A DNA stretch of 64,000 nucleotides from Rhizobium sp. LC145 (GTDB lineage Bacteria; Pseudomonadota; Alphaproteobacteria; Rhizobiales; Rhizobiaceae): positions 620,001 to 684,000 of the forward strand of contig NZ_LBHV01000001.1 of NCBI RefSeq assembly GCF_001005825.1, written 5' to 3'. Below the pieces are notes generated by a model. It was not told the origin of the DNA. It made no database searches and saw only the letters and a program-made list of their open reading frames with translations. A program made the translations under genes and the position numbers. Position 1 is the first letter of the stretch, and each line of letters begins with the position of its first letter. Positions 9,141 through 20,799 of the stretch are shown piece after piece.

Positions 9141-9698
9141 TTACTGACGGAACGGGAAGTTGAACTCTGTCAGAAGAGCCCGTGCTTCGTCGTCGTTGGT
9201 AGCCGTCGTGCAAACGATGATGTCCATGCCCCACATCTGATCAACCTTGTCGTAGTTGATCTCAGGGAACACAATGTGCTCCTTGATGCCCATGGCGAAG
9301 TTGCCACGGCCGTCAAAGCTCTTGGGGTTCAGGCCGCGGAAGTCGCGAACGCGCGGCAGCGCGATGTTGACCAGGCGATCCAGGAATTCATACATGCGGG
9401 CGCCACGGAGAGTAACCTTCGCGCCGATCGGCATGTTCTCGCGCAGCTTGAAGCCGGCGATCGAATTGCGTGCCTTGGTGACGACCGGCTTCTGGCCGGC
9501 GATCGCCGCAAGATCCGCAGCAGCAACGGTGGGCTTCTTCGAGTCAGCCGTAGCTTCACCGACACCCATGTTGATCACGACCTTGTCGAGCTTCGGGATC
9601 TGCATCTCGTTCGCGTAGGCGAACTTTTCCTTCATCGCGCCGCGAATACGGGAAACATATTCCTTCTTGAGCCGCGGCTCATACTTTGCCTCAGCCAT
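9141..9698 (-). CDS. rplE: 50S ribosomal protein L5
   Basis: L5, which binds 5S rRNA and P-site tRNA, 185 aa. The block [16 protein letters not shown] (about 34-49) and the C-terminal [20 protein letters not shown] are family signatures. Its start overlaps the end of rplX by eight bases, which suggests translational coupling. Confidence 0.99.
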   Translation of the reverse strand: MAEAKYEPRLKKEYVSRIRGAMKEKFAYANEMQIPKLDKVVINMGVGEATADSKKPTVAAADLAAIAGQKPVVTKARNSIAGFKLRENMPIGAKVTLRGARMYEFLDRLVNIALPRVRDFRGLNPKSFDGRGNFAMGIKEHIVFPEINYDKVDQMWGMDIIVCTTATNDDEARALLTEFNFPFRQ

Positions 9699-9999
9699 CG
9701 ATTACATCTCCCGTACGCTTGGCAACACGCACCTTCTTGCCGTCAACGACGGAGAAACCAACGCGGGTCGGCTTCCCGTCCTTCGCGACGATCGCGATGT
9801 TGGACAGGTGAATGGATGCTTCCTTGTTGATGATGCCAGCCTCAGCGGTCTGTGTCTGACGCTGATGACGCTTCACCATGTTGATACCGCGCACCAAGGC
9901 GCGATCTTCCTTCGGCAGGACCTGGAGAACTTCGCCAGTGCGGCCCTTGTCCTTGCCAGTCAATACGACGACGTTGTCGCCCTTGCGGATCTTTTGCAT
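9691..9999 (-). CDS. rplX: 50S ribosomal protein L24
   Basis: L24, an assembly-initiator protein near the exit tunnel, 102 aa. The KOW motif [20 protein letters not shown] at residues 4-23 is diagnostic. It lies 13 bp after rplN and overlaps rplE by eight bases at its 3' end. Confidence 0.99.
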   Translation of the reverse strand: MQKIRKGDNVVVLTGKDKGRTGEVLQVLPKEDRALVRGINMVKRHQRQTQTAEAGIINKEASIHLSNIAIVAKDGKPTRVGFSVVDGKKVRVAKRTGDVIDG

Positions 10000-10012
10000 C
10001 TTTCCCGCTCCC

Positions 10013-10381
10013 TTAGAGTACTTCCGGAGCCAGCGAGATGATCTTCATATGGTTCTTTGCGCGCAGTTCGCGCGGAACCGGTCCGAAGATACGGGTGCCG
10101 ATCGGCTCTTTCTTGTTGTCGATGAGGACCGCTGCGTTGTTATCGAAGCGGATGACGCTGCCGTCCGGACGACGGATGTCCTTGGCGGTGCGCACAACAA
10201 CCGCCTTCATCACGTCACCCTTCTTCACGCGGCCGCGCGGGATGGCTTCCTTGATCGATACGACGATGATGTCGCCGATCGAAGCGTACTTGCGCTTGGA
10301 GCCGCCCAGCACCTTGATGCACATGACACGACGTGCGCCGGAATTGTCCGCCACGTCGAGGTTTGTTTGCATCTGAATCAT
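10013..10381 (-). CDS. rplN: 50S ribosomal protein L14
   Basis: L14, 122 aa, which forms part of inter-subunit bridges. The N-terminus [20 protein letters not shown] and the [21 protein letters not shown] block identify it. It is the first gene of the spc group. A 233-bp spacer separates it from rpsQ and contains a terminator-like hairpin (10516-10544), so a promoter is expected between the two; I could not identify one with confidence. A second nested structure, CCGGA/TCCGG enclosing GGGCG/CGCCC, lies just upstream of rplN. Confidence 0.99.
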   Translation of the reverse strand: MIQMQTNLDVADNSGARRVMCIKVLGGSKRKYASIGDIIVVSIKEAIPRGRVKKGDVMKAVVVRTAKDIRRPDGSVIRFDNNAAVLIDNKKEPIGTRIFGPVPRELRAKNHMKIISLAPEVL

Positions 10382-10515
10382 GTCAGGTCGCCTTTTTCTA
10401 ATGACCGGAACGACCGGGCGCGAAAACGCCCCGATCCGGCTTTTGGACAGAATTTCGATGTGCGCGGGATGGGTCTTGCCAAGGTGGTTTCCCGGATGGG
10501 ACCTTCCCTGCGCTC

Positions 10516-10544
10516 AAAGCAAAAGACGCTCGTTGCCGAGCGTC
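10516..10544 (-). terminator. Intrinsic terminator at the S10/spc boundary (rpsQ-rplN)
   Basis: A perfect 8-bp stem GACGCTCG/CGAGCGTC (10525-10532 with 10537-10544) has the loop GCAA on the minus strand, a GNRA tetraloop, followed immediately by TTTTGCTTT. It lies about 70 bp after the rpsQ stop. It marks the position where enteric genomes end the S10 operon and begin spc. Confidence 0.8.
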
Positions 10545-10614
10545 CTGCGCCAATGGCGTGCTTCATACAGGATTCTGCGCCAGACGCAAGGGCCTGACGC
10601 AGAAACCTGGGCAA

Positions 10615-10851
10615 TTAAGCCTGGGCGGCAATAACCGTCCAGCGCTTGTCCTTGGAGATCGGCGCGCATTCCTCGATGGAAACCACGTCGCCAACCTTGT
10701 ATTGGTTGTTCTCGTCATGCGCCTTGTACTTCTTGGAACGGCGGACCGTCTTCTGAAGCAGCGGATGCGCGAATCGGCGCTCTACCCGGACAACAACGGT
10801 CTTCTCGTTCTTGTCGGAAACAACTACGCCCTGCAGAATGCGTTTCGGCAT
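10615..10851 (-). CDS. rpsQ: 30S ribosomal protein S17
   Basis: S17, a primary 16S rRNA-binding protein with an OB fold, 78 aa. The block [20 protein letters not shown] (3-22) and [19 protein letters not shown] are diagnostic. It is the last S10-group gene, 12 bp after rpmC, and is followed by the hairpin at 10516-10544. Confidence 0.99.
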   Translation of the reverse strand: MPKRILQGVVVSDKNEKTVVVRVERRFAHPLLQKTVRRSKKYKAHDENNQYKVGDVVSIEECAPISKDKRWTVIAAQA

Positions 10852-10863
10852 ATTATTCTTCCT

Positions 10864-11064
10864 TTAAGCCTTGGCTTCTGCCGCCTTCTGGCGGGCAATG
10901 GTTTTCACGCGGGCGATGTCCTTGCGGACTTCGTTGATGCGCGAGGACTTCTCGAGCTGACCGGTGGCCTTCTGGAAGCGCAGGTTGAACTGCTCCTTCT
11001 TGAGCTCGGCGAGCTTGTCCTTGAGCTGGTCGGCCGTGAGGCCGCGTACGTCTTCGGCTTTCAT
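10864..11064 (-). CDS. rpmC: 50S ribosomal protein L29
   Basis: L29, at the exit-tunnel rim where SRP and trigger factor dock, 66 aa. The two-helix pattern [20 protein letters not shown] and [19 protein letters not shown] is typical. It lies between rplP and rpsQ with 12-bp spacers. Confidence 0.98.
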   Translation of the reverse strand: MKAEDVRGLTADQLKDKLAELKKEQFNLRFQKATGQLEKSSRINEVRKDIARVKTIARQKAAEAKA

Positions 11065-11076
11065 CGTGCCTTCTCC

Positions 11077-11490
11077 TTACTCTGCGATGCGCTGTACGAA
11101 GCGCGTCTTGACCGAGAGCTTGGCAGAACCGAGGCGAAGAGCCTCGCGAGCGATTTCTTCCGAAACGCCGTCGATCTCGAACATCATACGACCGGGCTTG
11201 ACCTTGCATGCCCAGTATTCAACCGAACCCTTACCCTTACCCATACGGACTTCGGTGGGCTTGGCGGTGACAGGAACGTCAGGGAACACGCGGATCCAGA
11301 CACGGCCCGCGCGCTTCATGTAACGGGTGATCGCGCGGCGAGCCGCTTCGATCTCGCGTGCATTGACGCGGTTCGGTTCCTGAGCCTTCAGGCCGAATTC
11401 ACCAAAGGCAAGGTCGAAACCGCCCTTGGCAACGCCCTTGATGCGGCCCTTGAACTGCTTGCGGTACTTGGTACGCTTTGGCTGCAACAT
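11077..11490 (-). CDS. rplP: 50S ribosomal protein L16
   Basis: L16, which shapes the A-site tRNA elbow contact, 137 aa. The N-terminus [19 protein letters not shown] and the [20 protein letters not shown] block (about 82-101) are signatures. It lies 38 bp after rpsC and 12 bp before rpmC. Confidence 0.99.
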   Translation of the reverse strand: MLQPKRTKYRKQFKGRIKGVAKGGFDLAFGEFGLKAQEPNRVNAREIEAARRAITRYMKRAGRVWIRVFPDVPVTAKPTEVRMGKGKGSVEYWACKVKPGRMMFEIDGVSEEIAREALRLGSAKLSVKTRFVQRIAE

Positions 11491-11528
11491 TTTCTTACTT
11501 CTCCGAGCTTATCTTTCGCCAGCGCTTA

Positions 11529-12251
11529 TCAAGCGTTTTCGCGGCGACGATCGCCACGTTCGCGGCTTGCCGGGCCCTGCGCATCGCCTTCCAGCGCGCG
11601 CCGCTCGGAAGCCATCGGATCATGCTCAAGGATTTCGCCCTTGAAGATCCAGACCTTGATGCCGCAGATACCGAAAGCGGTTTCGGCTTCTGCCGTACCG
11701 TAGTCGATGTCGGCGCGCAGCGTATGAAGCGGAACGCGGCCTTCACGATACCATTCGGTACGAGCGATTTCTGCACCGCCGAGACGGCCGGCGCAGGTGA
11801 TCTTGATGCCTTCGGCGCCGAGACGCATGGCCGACTGAACGGCACGCTTCATCGCACGGCGGAAAGCCACGCGGCGCTCGAGCTGCTGGGCGATCGACTG
11901 GGCGACCAGAGTCGCGTCGATTTCCGGCTTGCGCACTTCGACGATGTTGAGGTGCGTTTCAGACGACGTCATTTCGGAAAGCTTCTTGCGGAGCTTTTCG
12001 ATGTCGGCGCCCTTCTTGCCGATGATGAGGCCCGGACGGGCCGAGTGGATCGTGACGCGGCACTTCTTGTGCGGACGCTCGATAACCACCTTGGAGATGC
12101 CGGCCTGCTTCAGCTCCTGCATCAGATAGGCGCGGATCTTCAGGTCCTCATGGAGGAGCTGACCGTATTCCGCGTTATCGGCGAACCAGCGGCTGTCCCA
12201 GGTACGATTGATGCCGAGGCGAAAGCCGATCGGATTGATTTTCTGGCCCAT
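11529..12251 (-). CDS. rpsC: 30S ribosomal protein S3
   Basis: S3, at the mRNA entry channel with helicase activity, 240 aa. The N-terminus [20 protein letters not shown] is followed by the KH domain with [18 protein letters not shown] (about 73-90) and the C-terminal domain with [19 protein letters not shown] short Arg/Glu-rich C-terminal tail is present. Its ATG shares one base with the rplV stop (TAATG), so the two are translationally coupled. Confidence 0.99.
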   Translation of the reverse strand: MGQKINPIGFRLGINRTWDSRWFADNAEYGQLLHEDLKIRAYLMQELKQAGISKVVIERPHKKCRVTIHSARPGLIIGKKGADIEKLRKKLSEMTSSETHLNIVEVRKPEIDATLVAQSIAQQLERRVAFRRAMKRAVQSAMRLGAEGIKITCAGRLGGAEIARTEWYREGRVPLHTLRADIDYGTAEAETAFGICGIKVWIFKGEILEHDPMASERRALEGDAQGPASRERGDRRRENA

Positions 12252-12640
12252 TATGCGGCCTCCCCTTTTTCCTCGACTTCGCGAACGACGATCGTCAGGT
12301 GAGCGAAGGGCTTCTCGATGCGCGAAGCGCGGCCGCGGCCGCGGGCATGGAAGCGCTTCATCACGATCGACTTGCCGACATAGGCTTCGGAAACGATCAG
12401 CGAATCGACGTCGAGGTCATGGTTGTTCTCGGCATTGGCGATTGCAGACTCGAGGGTCTTCTTCACCGTGCCGGCGATACGCTTGCGGGAGAACTCGAGC
12501 TCCGCAAGCGCGCGATCGACCTTCTTGCCGCGGATCATGGCGGCAACAAGGTTCAGCTTCTGAGGGCTGACGCGAAGCGTACGGGCGACTGCCTGTGCTT
12601 CGTTGTCCTTCAGCCGGCGTTCGGTCTTAGCCTTCGCCAT
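12251..12640 (-). CDS. rplV: 50S ribosomal protein L22
   Basis: L22, which lines the exit tunnel with a long beta-hairpin, 129 aa. The block [20 protein letters not shown] (about 17-36) and the hairpin [19 protein letters not shown] (about 93-111) identify it. An Asn/Glu-rich N-terminal extension of about 15 residues is present. It overlaps rpsC by one base. Confidence 0.99.
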   Translation of the reverse strand: MAKAKTERRLKDNEAQAVARTLRVSPQKLNLVAAMIRGKKVDRALAELEFSRKRIAGTVKKTLESAIANAENNHDLDVDSLIVSEAYVGKSIVMKRFHARGRGRASRIEKPFAHLTIVVREVEEKGEAA

Positions 12641-12642
12641 GG

Positions 12643-12921
12643 TTACTTCCTCTTCGCCTTCTTGTCCGCACCGTGACCGTAATAGGTCCGGGTCGGAGAG
12701 AATTCACCGAACTTGTGACCGACCATGTCTTCATTGACGCTGACCGGCACATGCTTGCTGCCATTGTAGACGCCGAACGTGAGCCCGACGAACTGCGGAA
12801 GGATCGTGGAGCGACGGCTCCAGATCTTGATTACTTCATTGCGTCCGCCTTCGCGCACCTTCTCAGCCTTCGTGAGAAGATAGCCGTCAACAAACGGACC
12901 TTTCCATACTGAACGAGCCAT
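12643..12921 (-). CDS. rpsS: 30S ribosomal protein S19
   Basis: S19 of the small-subunit head, 92 aa, partner of S13. The N-terminus [16 protein letters not shown] and [20 protein letters not shown] are signatures, as is the C-terminal [18 protein letters not shown]. It lies two bases from rplV and 15 bp after rplB. Confidence 0.99.
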   Translation of the reverse strand: MARSVWKGPFVDGYLLTKAEKVREGGRNEVIKIWSRRSTILPQFVGLTFGVYNGSKHVPVSVNEDMVGHKFGEFSPTRTYYGHGADKKAKRK

Positions 12922-12936
12922 TGTGTGACTTTCCTC

Positions 12937-13773
12937 TTACTTCTTGCGCTGATGGCGCGAACGCATGATGAACTTGTCGGTCGACTTGTTCGAACGCGTG
13001 CGCTTGCCCTTGGTCGGCTTGCCCCACGGGGTCACCGGATGGCGGCCACCGGAGGTGCGGCCTTCACCACCGCCGTGCGGATGGTCGACCGGGTTCATGA
13101 CGACGCCGCGGTTATGCGGACGCTTGCCGCGCCAAACGGTGCGACCAGCCTTGCCGTCGTTGATGTTGCCGTGGTCCGGGTTGGAAACCGCACCGACCGT
13201 GGCCAGGCAGGAGCCAGGAACGAGGCGCTGCTCGCCGGAGTTCAGGCGAAGGATCGCCATGCCGGCGTCGCGGCCGACGAGCTGGACATAGGTGCCGGCC
13301 GAACGAGCGATCTGGCCACCCTTGCCCGGCTTCATTTCCACATTGTGGACGATGGAGCCGACCGGGATGTACTGAAGCGGCATGGTATTGCCGGGCTTCA
13401 CGTCGACGGCCTTCTCGGAAGCGATGACCTTGTCGCCGGCAGCAAGGCGCTGCGGAGCGAGGATGTAGGCCTGTTCGCCGTCCGTGTAGGTGACGAGCGC
13501 GATGAACGCCGTACGGTTCGGGTCGTATTCCAGACGCTCGACCGTGCCTTCGACGTCGAACTTGCGACGCTTGAAGTCCACGAGACGGTAGGTGCGCTTG
13601 TGACCGCCACCGATGAAGCGAGCGGTGATGCGGCCGTTGTTGTTGCGGCCGCCGCTCTTGGTGAGACCTTCCGTCAGCGTCTTGACCGGCTTGCCCTTCC
13701 AGAGGCCCGAACGGTCGACGATGACCAGCTGGCGCTGGCTCGGGGTCGTCGGATTGTAGCTTTTCAATGCCAT
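12937..13773 (-). CDS. rplB: 50S ribosomal protein L2
   Basis: L2, a core protein needed for subunit association and peptidyl-transferase activity, 278 aa. [20 protein letters not shown] is the N-terminus. The C-terminal catalytic-region motif [20 protein letters not shown] (about 227-246), with the conserved histidine, is intact. It lies between rplW and rpsS. Confidence 0.99.
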   Translation of the reverse strand: MALKSYNPTTPSQRQLVIVDRSGLWKGKPVKTLTEGLTKSGGRNNNGRITARFIGGGHKRTYRLVDFKRRKFDVEGTVERLEYDPNRTAFIALVTYTDGEQAYILAPQRLAAGDKVIASEKAVDVKPGNTMPLQYIPVGSIVHNVEMKPGKGGQIARSAGTYVQLVGRDAGMAILRLNSGEQRLVPGSCLATVGAVSNPDHGNINDGKAGRTVWRGKRPHNRGVVMNPVDHPHGGGEGRTSGGRHPVTPWGKPTKGKRTRSNKSTDKFIMRSRHQRKK

Positions 13774-13784
13774 TGTATCTTACC

Positions 13785-14078
13785 TCAGAGACCGGTGGAG
13801 ACGTCGATCGTCTGACCTTCGGCCAGGGTGACGACAGCCTTCTTGACGTCCTTCTGCTTGCCGATGAAGCCGCGGAAGCGCTTCACCTTGCCCTTGCGGA
13901 CCAGCGTATTGACGGCAGTGACCTTCACACCGAAGAGCGCTTCTACGGCAGCCTTGATTTCAGGCTTGGAAGCAGTCTTGGCAACGTTGAAGACAACCTG
14001 GTTCTGTTCGGATACCAGCGTCGACTTTTCGGTGATCGAAGGAGATACGATCACATCATAGTGGCGAAGATCGGTCAC
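13785..14078 (-). CDS. rplW: 50S ribosomal protein L23
   Basis: L23, the trigger-factor and SRP docking protein at the tunnel exit, 97 aa. The pattern [20 protein letters not shown] (6-25) and the C-terminal [20 protein letters not shown] are typical. Its ATG overlaps the rplD stop by four bases. Confidence 0.99.
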   Translation of the reverse strand: MTDLRHYDVIVSPSITEKSTLVSEQNQVVFNVAKTASKPEIKAAVEALFGVKVTAVNTLVRKGKVKRFRGFIGKQKDVKKAVVTLAEGQTIDVSTGL

Positions 14079-14695
14079 TTGAAACGCTCCTCTAGAGCTT
14101 CAACTGCGGCCTTCGACAGGACGAGCTTGCCGCGACGCAGGATGTCGTAAACGTTGATGCCCTGAACCGGCAGAACGTCCACGTTCGGGATGTTCTGAGC
14201 GGCGAGCTTGAAGTTGTTATCGAGCTCAGCACCGCCGATGAACAGGACGTTGGTGAGGCCGAGCGTCTCGAACGAACCAGCGAGAGCCTTGGTCTTTGCT
14301 TCCGCAGCAACCAGGTTGTCGATGACGATCAGTTCTTCAGCCTTCAGCTTTGCCGAGAGGGCGTGACGCAGAGCAAGCGCACGAACCTTCTTGGGAAGGT
14401 CGTGCTCGTGGCTGCGGACGACCGGGCCATGAGCCTTGCCGCCGCCGCGGAACTGCGGAGCGCGAGCCGAATGGTGACGAGCGCGGCCCGTACCCTTCTG
14501 CTTGTACATCTTGGCACCGGTGCGGGAAACTTCCGCACGGCCCTTCGTCTTGTGAGTGCCCTGCTGCTTCTTGGCGAGCTGCCAACGAACCATGCGGGCG
14601 AGAATGTCTTCACGAGGATCGAGGCCGAAAATCTCATCCGACAGGGAGACCTTGCCGGCGTCTTTTCCCTCGAGGGTCTTGACGTTAAATTCCAT
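14075..14695 (-). CDS. rplD: 50S ribosomal protein L4
   Basis: L4, which has a tunnel-lining loop and in enterics represses the S10 operon, 206 aa. The start at 14695 gives [20 protein letters not shown]; the frame stays open 27 codons further but that segment overlaps rplC and is not L4. The extended loop with [20 protein letters not shown] (about 71-90) is present. It overlaps rplW by four bases. Confidence 0.98.
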   Translation of the reverse strand: MEFNVKTLEGKDAGKVSLSDEIFGLDPREDILARMVRWQLAKKQQGTHKTKGRAEVSRTGAKMYKQKGTGRARHHSARAPQFRGGGKAHGPVVRSHEHDLPKKVRALALRHALSAKLKAEELIVIDNLVAAEAKTKALAGSFETLGLTNVLFIGGAELDNNFKLAAQNIPNVDVLPVQGINVYDILRRGKLVLSKAAVEALEERFK

Positions 14696-14708
14696 TTGCT
14701 TGGCTCCC

Positions 14709-15350
14709 TTACTTCGCGGCCGACTTGACGGCATCGCGAACGACGATCCAGGCGCCCTTGGAGCCGGGGACGGCACCCTTGACGAGGATCAGGCCACGGT
14801 TCTCGTCGGTGGAGACGACTTCCAGGTTCTGGGTGGTGACACGCGTCTGGCCCATGTGACCAGCCATGCGCTTGCCCTTCCAGACGCGGCCCGGATCCTG
14901 GTTGGAACCGGTCGAACCATGCGAACGGTGCGAAACGGACACACCGTGCGTGGCGCGCAGACCACCGAAGTTGTGGCGCTTCATGGCGCCGGCAAAACCC
15001 TTACCGATCGTGGTGCCGGTAACGTCCACCAACTGGCCAGCCTGGAAATGGCCCGCCGTCAGCTCGGTGCCGACATCGATCATGTTGTCTTCAGAAACGC
15101 GAAACTCTACGAGCTTCGCCTTCGGCTCGACGTTGGCGACGGCAAAGTTGCCGCGCATCGCCTTGGAGGTGTTCTTCACCTTCGCCGTGCCCGCACCGAG
15201 CTGAACAGCGGTATAGCCGTTCTTCTCGACGGTGCGGTGCGCGACGACCTGGCAGCTTTCCAGCCGCAATACGGTTACCGGGATATGCTCGCCAGCGTCG
15301 TTGTAGACGCGGGTCATTCCCACCTTCTGTGCAATTACACCCGAACGCAT
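14709..15350 (-). CDS. rplC: 50S ribosomal protein L3
   Basis: L3, an assembly initiator near the peptidyl-transferase centre, 213 aa. I start at the ATG at 15350, which gives [20 protein letters not shown]; the frame is open 21 codons further, into rpsJ. The loop containing [20 protein letters not shown] (about 134-153) is the family signature. It lies 37 bp after rpsJ. Confidence 0.98.
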   Translation of the reverse strand: MRSGVIAQKVGMTRVYNDAGEHIPVTVLRLESCQVVAHRTVEKNGYTAVQLGAGTAKVKNTSKAMRGNFAVANVEPKAKLVEFRVSEDNMIDVGTELTAGHFQAGQLVDVTGTTIGKGFAGAMKRHNFGGLRATHGVSVSHRSHGSTGSNQDPGRVWKGKRMAGHMGQTRVTTQNLEVVSTDENRGLILVKGAVPGSKGAWIVVRDAVKSAAK

Positions 15351-15387
15351 CGGTTCAATCCTTCTCACTCCGCTCGAGGCGCAAACC

Positions 15388-15696
15388 TCAGAGCTTGATC
15401 TCAACATCAACACCGGCGGCGAGATCGAGCTTCATCAGCGCGTCTACCGTCTGCGGGGTCGGGTCAACGATATCGAGAAGGCGCTTATGCGTGCGCATCT
15501 CGAACTGCTCGCGGCTCTTCTTGTCGATGTGGGGGGACCGGTTAACCGTAAACTTCTCGATTCGGGTCGGAAGCGGAACGGGGCCCCGGACGCTAGCACC
15601 GGTGCGCTTCGCCGTCGACACGATCTCGCGCGTGGAAGCATCGAGAATCCGGTGATCGAACGCCTTCAGGCGAATGCGGATATTTTGGCCGTTCAT
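15388..15696 (-). CDS. rpsJ: 30S ribosomal protein S10
   Basis: S10 (NusE), 102 aa, a small-subunit head protein that also joins NusB and NusG in antitermination complexes. The block [20 protein letters not shown] (5-24) and [20 protein letters not shown] are diagnostic. It is the first S10-operon gene. A 309-bp spacer to tuf contains hairpins and a candidate promoter (15754-15783), which would give a leader of about 50 bases, much shorter than the regulated enteric S10 leader. Confidence 0.99.
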   Translation of the reverse strand: MNGQNIRIRLKAFDHRILDASTREIVSTAKRTGASVRGPVPLPTRIEKFTVNRSPHIDKKSREQFEMRTHKRLLDIVDPTPQTVDALMKLDLAAGVDVEIKL

Positions 15697-15753
15697 TCGA
15701 CGTTATCCTTGTTTTCTGTCACCCGCATGCCAAACGATACGGCAGGGGTTGTT

Positions 15754-15783
15754 CGTTTACCTAAGGCGGACCACCGGTTTCAA
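15754..15783 (-). promoter_or_regulatory. Candidate S10-operon promoter
   Basis: On the minus strand TTGAAA (15783-15778) and TAAACG (15759-15754) are 18 bases apart. The -10 hexamer is identical to those of the rpsL and second tuf promoters here. Transcription would begin near 15747, about 50 bases before rpsJ. Confidence 0.5.
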
Positions 15784-15859
15784 AGATCGAAGGGACACCG
15801 AATCCGGCACCCCTTCCATTCTTCGGGCCATATGACCCACCTTAAATTGTTGGGCAGTC

Positions 15860-15999
15860 GCCTGTTTCGTACATACGAAGCAGGCGCAAATTACGCTCGC
15901 GCGCCATTTGCTACATTTTTGTGTCATAAGCAAGCCGCCTCGGGCCGCTTGCTTAAAGTTTTTCGGACGAAGCCGGCATCCCAAGATGCCGGCTTCGTC
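15860..15999 (-). other. Three hairpins in the tuf-rpsJ spacer
   Basis: Right after the first tuf gene lies a perfect 15-bp stem (15966-15980 with 15985-15999). It is followed by AAGCAAGC/GCTTGCTT (15928-15954), and then by GCCTG..CAGGC enclosing TTCGT/ACGAA (15860-15885). None has a clear U-run on the minus strand; the first two have T-rich sequence only on the plus-strand side. They may weaken readthrough from str into S10 or protect the tuf mRNA 3' end. The rest of the 309-bp spacer shows only the candidate S10 promoter. Confidence 0.5.
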
Positions 16000-16005
16000 T
16001 TTGAA

Positions 16006-17181
<1,176 letters not shown>

Positions 17182-17244
17182 TGCGGCTCTCCGTTCTTGT
17201 CCCTTGACGGGAAAATTCTCTACTTTTTCAGCGGGTTACTCCGG

Positions 17245-19344
17245 TCACTTCTGACCGGAGTACTTTGCCTGGATTTCCGTTGCCACGTTCGACGGGACCG
17301 GTGCGTAATGGTCGAAGACCATCGAATACTGAGCACGGCCCTGCGACATGGAGCGCAGGTTATCGACATACTTGAACATGTTGGCCAGCGGCACATGAGC
17401 GTTGATCACGACGGCGATGCCGCGCGATTCCTGGCCCTGGATCTGACCACGGCGGGAGTTCAGGTCGCCGATCACGTCACCGACGTAATCCTCCGGCGTC
17501 ACGACCTCGACCTTCATCATCGGCTCGAGGAGCTGAGCGCCAGCCTTCTTCGCAGCTTCACGGAAGCAAGCGCGAGAAGCGATTTCGAAGGCGAGAACCG
17601 AGGAGTCCACGTCGTGGAAGGCACCGTCGACGAGGGTCGCCTTGACGCCCAGCATCGGGAAGCCGGCGAGCGGGCCCGAAGACAGAACGCTTTCGATACC
17701 CTTCTGCACGCCCGGGATGTACTCCTTCGGAACGGCACCACCGACGATCTTGGATTCGAAGACGAAATCTTCGCCATCTGGGTTCGGTTCGAAGACGATC
17801 TTGACGCGCGCGAACTGGCCGGTACCACCGGACTGCTTCTTGTGCGTGTAGTCTTCTTCGTGCTGACGCGTGATCGTTTCACGGTAAGCAACCTGCGGCG
17901 CACCGACGCTCGCTTCAACCTTGAACTCGCGACGCATGCGGTCGACGATGATGTCCAGGTGAAGTTCGCCCATGCCGGCAATGATGGTCTGGCCGGATTC
18001 CTGGTCGGTCTTGACGCGGAAGGACGGATCTTCTGCTGCCAGGCGGTTGAGCGCGAGGCCCATCTTTTCCTGGTCGCCCTTGGACTTCGGCTCGATCGCG
18101 ATCTGGATGACCGGCTCGGGGAATTCCATGCGCTCGAGGATAACCGGCTTCAGCGGATCGCAGAGCGTGTCGCCCGTCGTGGTTTCCTTCAGGCCTGCGA
18201 GAGCAACGATGTCGCCTGCGAAGGCTTCTTCGATGTCTTCACGGGAGTTGGAGTGCATCTGCAGCATGCGGCCGACGCGCTCGCGCTTGTCCTTGACCGT
18301 GTTGAGAACCGACGAACCCTTTTCGAGCTTGCCGGAATAGATGCGTGCGAAGGTCAGCGAACCGACGAAGGGGTCGTTCATGATCTTGAAGGCCAGCATG
18401 GACAGCGGCTCGCTGTCGTCGGCATGGCGCTCGATCTCGGCTTCGGTCTTGAAGTCGATGCCCTTGATCGCCGGAATGTCGAGCGGCGACGGCAGGTAGT
18501 CGACAACCGCGTCGAGAAGCGGCTGAACGCCCTTGTTCTTGAATGCGGTACCGCAGAACATCGGGTGGAACTTGACGTCAATCGTGCCGCGACGGACGAG
18601 CGCGCGGATCTGATCGTTGTCCGGCATCGTGCCTTCGAGGTAGGCTTCCATCGCGGCTTCGTCGATCTCGACAACGGTCTCGATCAGCTTTTCGCGATAT
18701 TCTTCAGCCTTGGCCTTCATGTCTTCCGGGATCTCGACGACGTCCCACTGGGCGCCGAGCGATTCGTCGCGCCAGACGAGAGCATTCATCTCGATCAGAT
18801 CGACAACGCCCTTGAACTCGGTTTCTGCGCCGATCGGCAGCTGCATGACAACGGCGGTCGCACCGAGGCGGGTCTTGATCATCTCGACGGAGCGGTAGAA
18901 GTCCGCACCGGTCTTGTCCATCTTGTTGCAGAAGATCATGCGCGGAACATGATACTTCTCGGCCTGACGCCAGACGGTTTCCGTCTGCGGCTCTACGCCG
19001 GCGTTGGCGTCGAGCAGCGCGATGGCGCCGTCGAGAACGCGCAGCGAACGCTCCACTTCGATGGTGAAATCGACGTGGCCGGGGGTGTCGATGATGTTGA
19101 AGCGGCGGGTCTTGCCGTCACGGCCCTTCCAGTAGGTCGTGGTCGCAGCAGACGTGATCGTGATGCCACGCTCCTGCTCCTGCTCCATCCAGTCCATCGT
19201 GGCCGCGCCATCATGGACTTCGCCGATCTTGTGCGACTTGCCGGTGTAATAAAGGATACGCTCGGTGGTCGTCGTCTTGCCGGCGTCAATATGCGCCATG
19301 ATACCGAAGTTACGGTAGTCTTCGATTTTATATTCGCGAGCCAT
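17245..19344 (-). CDS. fusA: Elongation factor G
   Basis: EF-G, the ribosomal translocase GTPase, 699 aa, typical length. GTPase motifs: [15 protein letters not shown] (17-31), [12 protein letters not shown] (about 88-99) and NKMDKTG (about 142-148). Domain IV, which enters the A site, carries the [15 protein letters not shown] block near residue 510. It lies between rpsG (33-bp spacer) and tuf. Nothing suggests a paralogue such as the fusidic-acid-protective or mitochondrial EF-G2 types. Confidence 0.99.
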   Translation of the reverse strand: MAREYKIEDYRNFGIMAHIDAGKTTTTERILYYTGKSHKIGEVHDGAATMDWMEQEQERGITITSAATTTYWKGRDGKTRRFNIIDTPGHVDFTIEVERSLRVLDGAIALLDANAGVEPQTETVWRQAEKYHVPRMIFCNKMDKTGADFYRSVEMIKTRLGATAVVMQLPIGAETEFKGVVDLIEMNALVWRDESLGAQWDVVEIPEDMKAKAEEYREKLIETVVEIDEAAMEAYLEGTMPDNDQIRALVRRGTIDVKFHPMFCGTAFKNKGVQPLLDAVVDYLPSPLDIPAIKGIDFKTEAEIERHADDSEPLSMLAFKIMNDPFVGSLTFARIYSGKLEKGSSVLNTVKDKRERVGRMLQMHSNSREDIEEAFAGDIVALAGLKETTTGDTLCDPLKPVILERMEFPEPVIQIAIEPKSKGDQEKMGLALNRLAAEDPSFRVKTDQESGQTIIAGMGELHLDIIVDRMRREFKVEASVGAPQVAYRETITRQHEEDYTHKKQSGGTGQFARVKIVFEPNPDGEDFVFESKIVGGAVPKEYIPGVQKGIESVLSSGPLAGFPMLGVKATLVDGAFHDVDSSVLAFEIASRACFREAAKKAGAQLLEPMMKVEVVTPEDYVGDVIGDLNSRRGQIQGQESRGIAVVINAHVPLANMFKYVDNLRSMSQGRAQYSMVFDHYAPVPSNVATEIQAKYSGQK

Positions 19345-19377
19345 AGGACTGCCTTTCGAAATTCGATCGGATGACGA

Positions 19378-19881
<504 letters not shown>

Positions 19882-19935
19882 TTATCACGCGGAGAACCTC
19901 GCGCAGCGCCGTGTAAAAAACCTCGGACCGAAGGA

Positions 19936-20307
19936 TTACTTCGGACGCTTCGCACCGTACTTGGAGCGACGCTGCTTACGGTTCTTGACACCCTGGGTAT
20001 CGAGAACGCCGCGGATGATGTGGTAGCGAACACCCGGCAAGTCCTTGACGCGGCCGCCACGGATCATCACTACGGAGTGTTCCTGAAGGTTATGGCCTTC
20101 ACCCGGAATGTAGCCGATGACTTCGAAGCCGTTGGTCAGGCGGATCTTGGCGACCTTACGCAGAGCCGAGTTCGGCTTCTTCGGGGTCGTGGTGTAGACG
20201 CGGGTGCAAACGCCGCGCTTCTGCGGGTTTTCCTGCAGAGCAGGTACCTTATTGCGCTTTACCTGTGCCTGGCGCGGCTTGCGGATCAGCTGGTTTACGG
20301 TAGGCAT
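19936..20307 (-). CDS. rpsL: 30S ribosomal protein S12
   Basis: S12, part of the decoding centre, 123 aa. Start at 20307 gives [20 protein letters not shown]; the open frame upstream is not S12. The streptomycin-determining lysines are both wild type: [13 protein letters not shown] (about residue 43) and [13 protein letters not shown] (about residue 88). It is the first gene of the str operon, with a candidate promoter about 270 bp upstream and therefore a long leader. Confidence 0.98.
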
Positions 20308-20573
20308 ATAACCATCCCTTGCAAATTTCGTCTCAAACCCTTTTCGGGCCAATCTGATGCCGTTTCCGGCGGCGGCACACACATCCCCTCATGCGCAAAA
20401 CGTGGCCCGACCCGGTTTTCCGGATGGACCACCCAAGGCAGAGGACGCATTCCTCATGCGTCATGCGTGCAGCATTCGTGTCGTCAACGTGCGTGTTTCG
20501 AACCGTGTCTGAGGTTTACTCAAGGAACGACTCGTTCCAAACGGGCAAGCCTCACATCGCTTCCGATGCGGGG
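20308..20573 (-). other. Long 5' leader of the str operon
   Basis: About 260 bases lie between the candidate promoter and rpsL with no convincing ORF. Two perfect hairpins are visible: GGAACG-ACT-CGTTCC (20524-20538) and GACGCAT-TCCTC-ATGCGTC (20444-20462). Such a long structured leader would be a natural place for translational or attenuation control, but no known motif was recognised. Confidence 0.4.
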
Positions 20574-20602
20574 CGTTTACTGTTTTCACCCCTTCTCGTC
20601 AA
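20574..20602 (-). promoter_or_regulatory. Candidate str-operon promoter
   Basis: On the minus strand CTTGACG contains a near-perfect -35 (TTGACG, 20602-20597). TAAACG (20579-20574) follows after 17 bases. The stretch just upstream (about 20603-20625) is rich in A and T runs, as expected of an UP element at a strong promoter. Confidence 0.6.
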
Positions 20603-20661
20603 GCTAAAAAGCAAAAATTAATAGATGCAAGCCCGGCAGAATAGGCCCGGAGCGCCTTGCC

Positions 20662-20686
20662 GGATGAAATCTCGACGATTTCATCC
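20662..20686. repeat. 10-bp perfect palindrome upstream of the 98-aa gene
   Basis: GGATGAAATC (20662-20671) and GATTTCATCC (20677-20686) flank a 5-base loop. An outer TGCCGG..CCGGCA pair (about 20658-20699) could extend it with an unpaired C-rich bulge. It lies in the 489-bp divergent region between the str promoter and the plus-strand small gene. It has no U-run and could be an operator, a RIME-like intergenic repeat or an mRNA 5' structure. The remainder of this region shows no gene. Confidence 0.5.
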
Positions 20687-20799
20687 TCCCCCCGGCAGAT
20701 AGTGTTTGGGAATCGGTATGGCCGGCGTTAAGGAAATCCGAGAACCTTCCGGCCGGTTCGGCGTTCAACGTCTTTCCGGCAATCGATACGGAGAACATG

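Noticed and set aside
15966-15999. The 15-bp hairpin after tuf copy 1 as an intrinsic terminator on the minus strand
   Set aside because: No U-run follows on the minus strand, and the T-rich side faces the plus strand. It is listed only as a structure.
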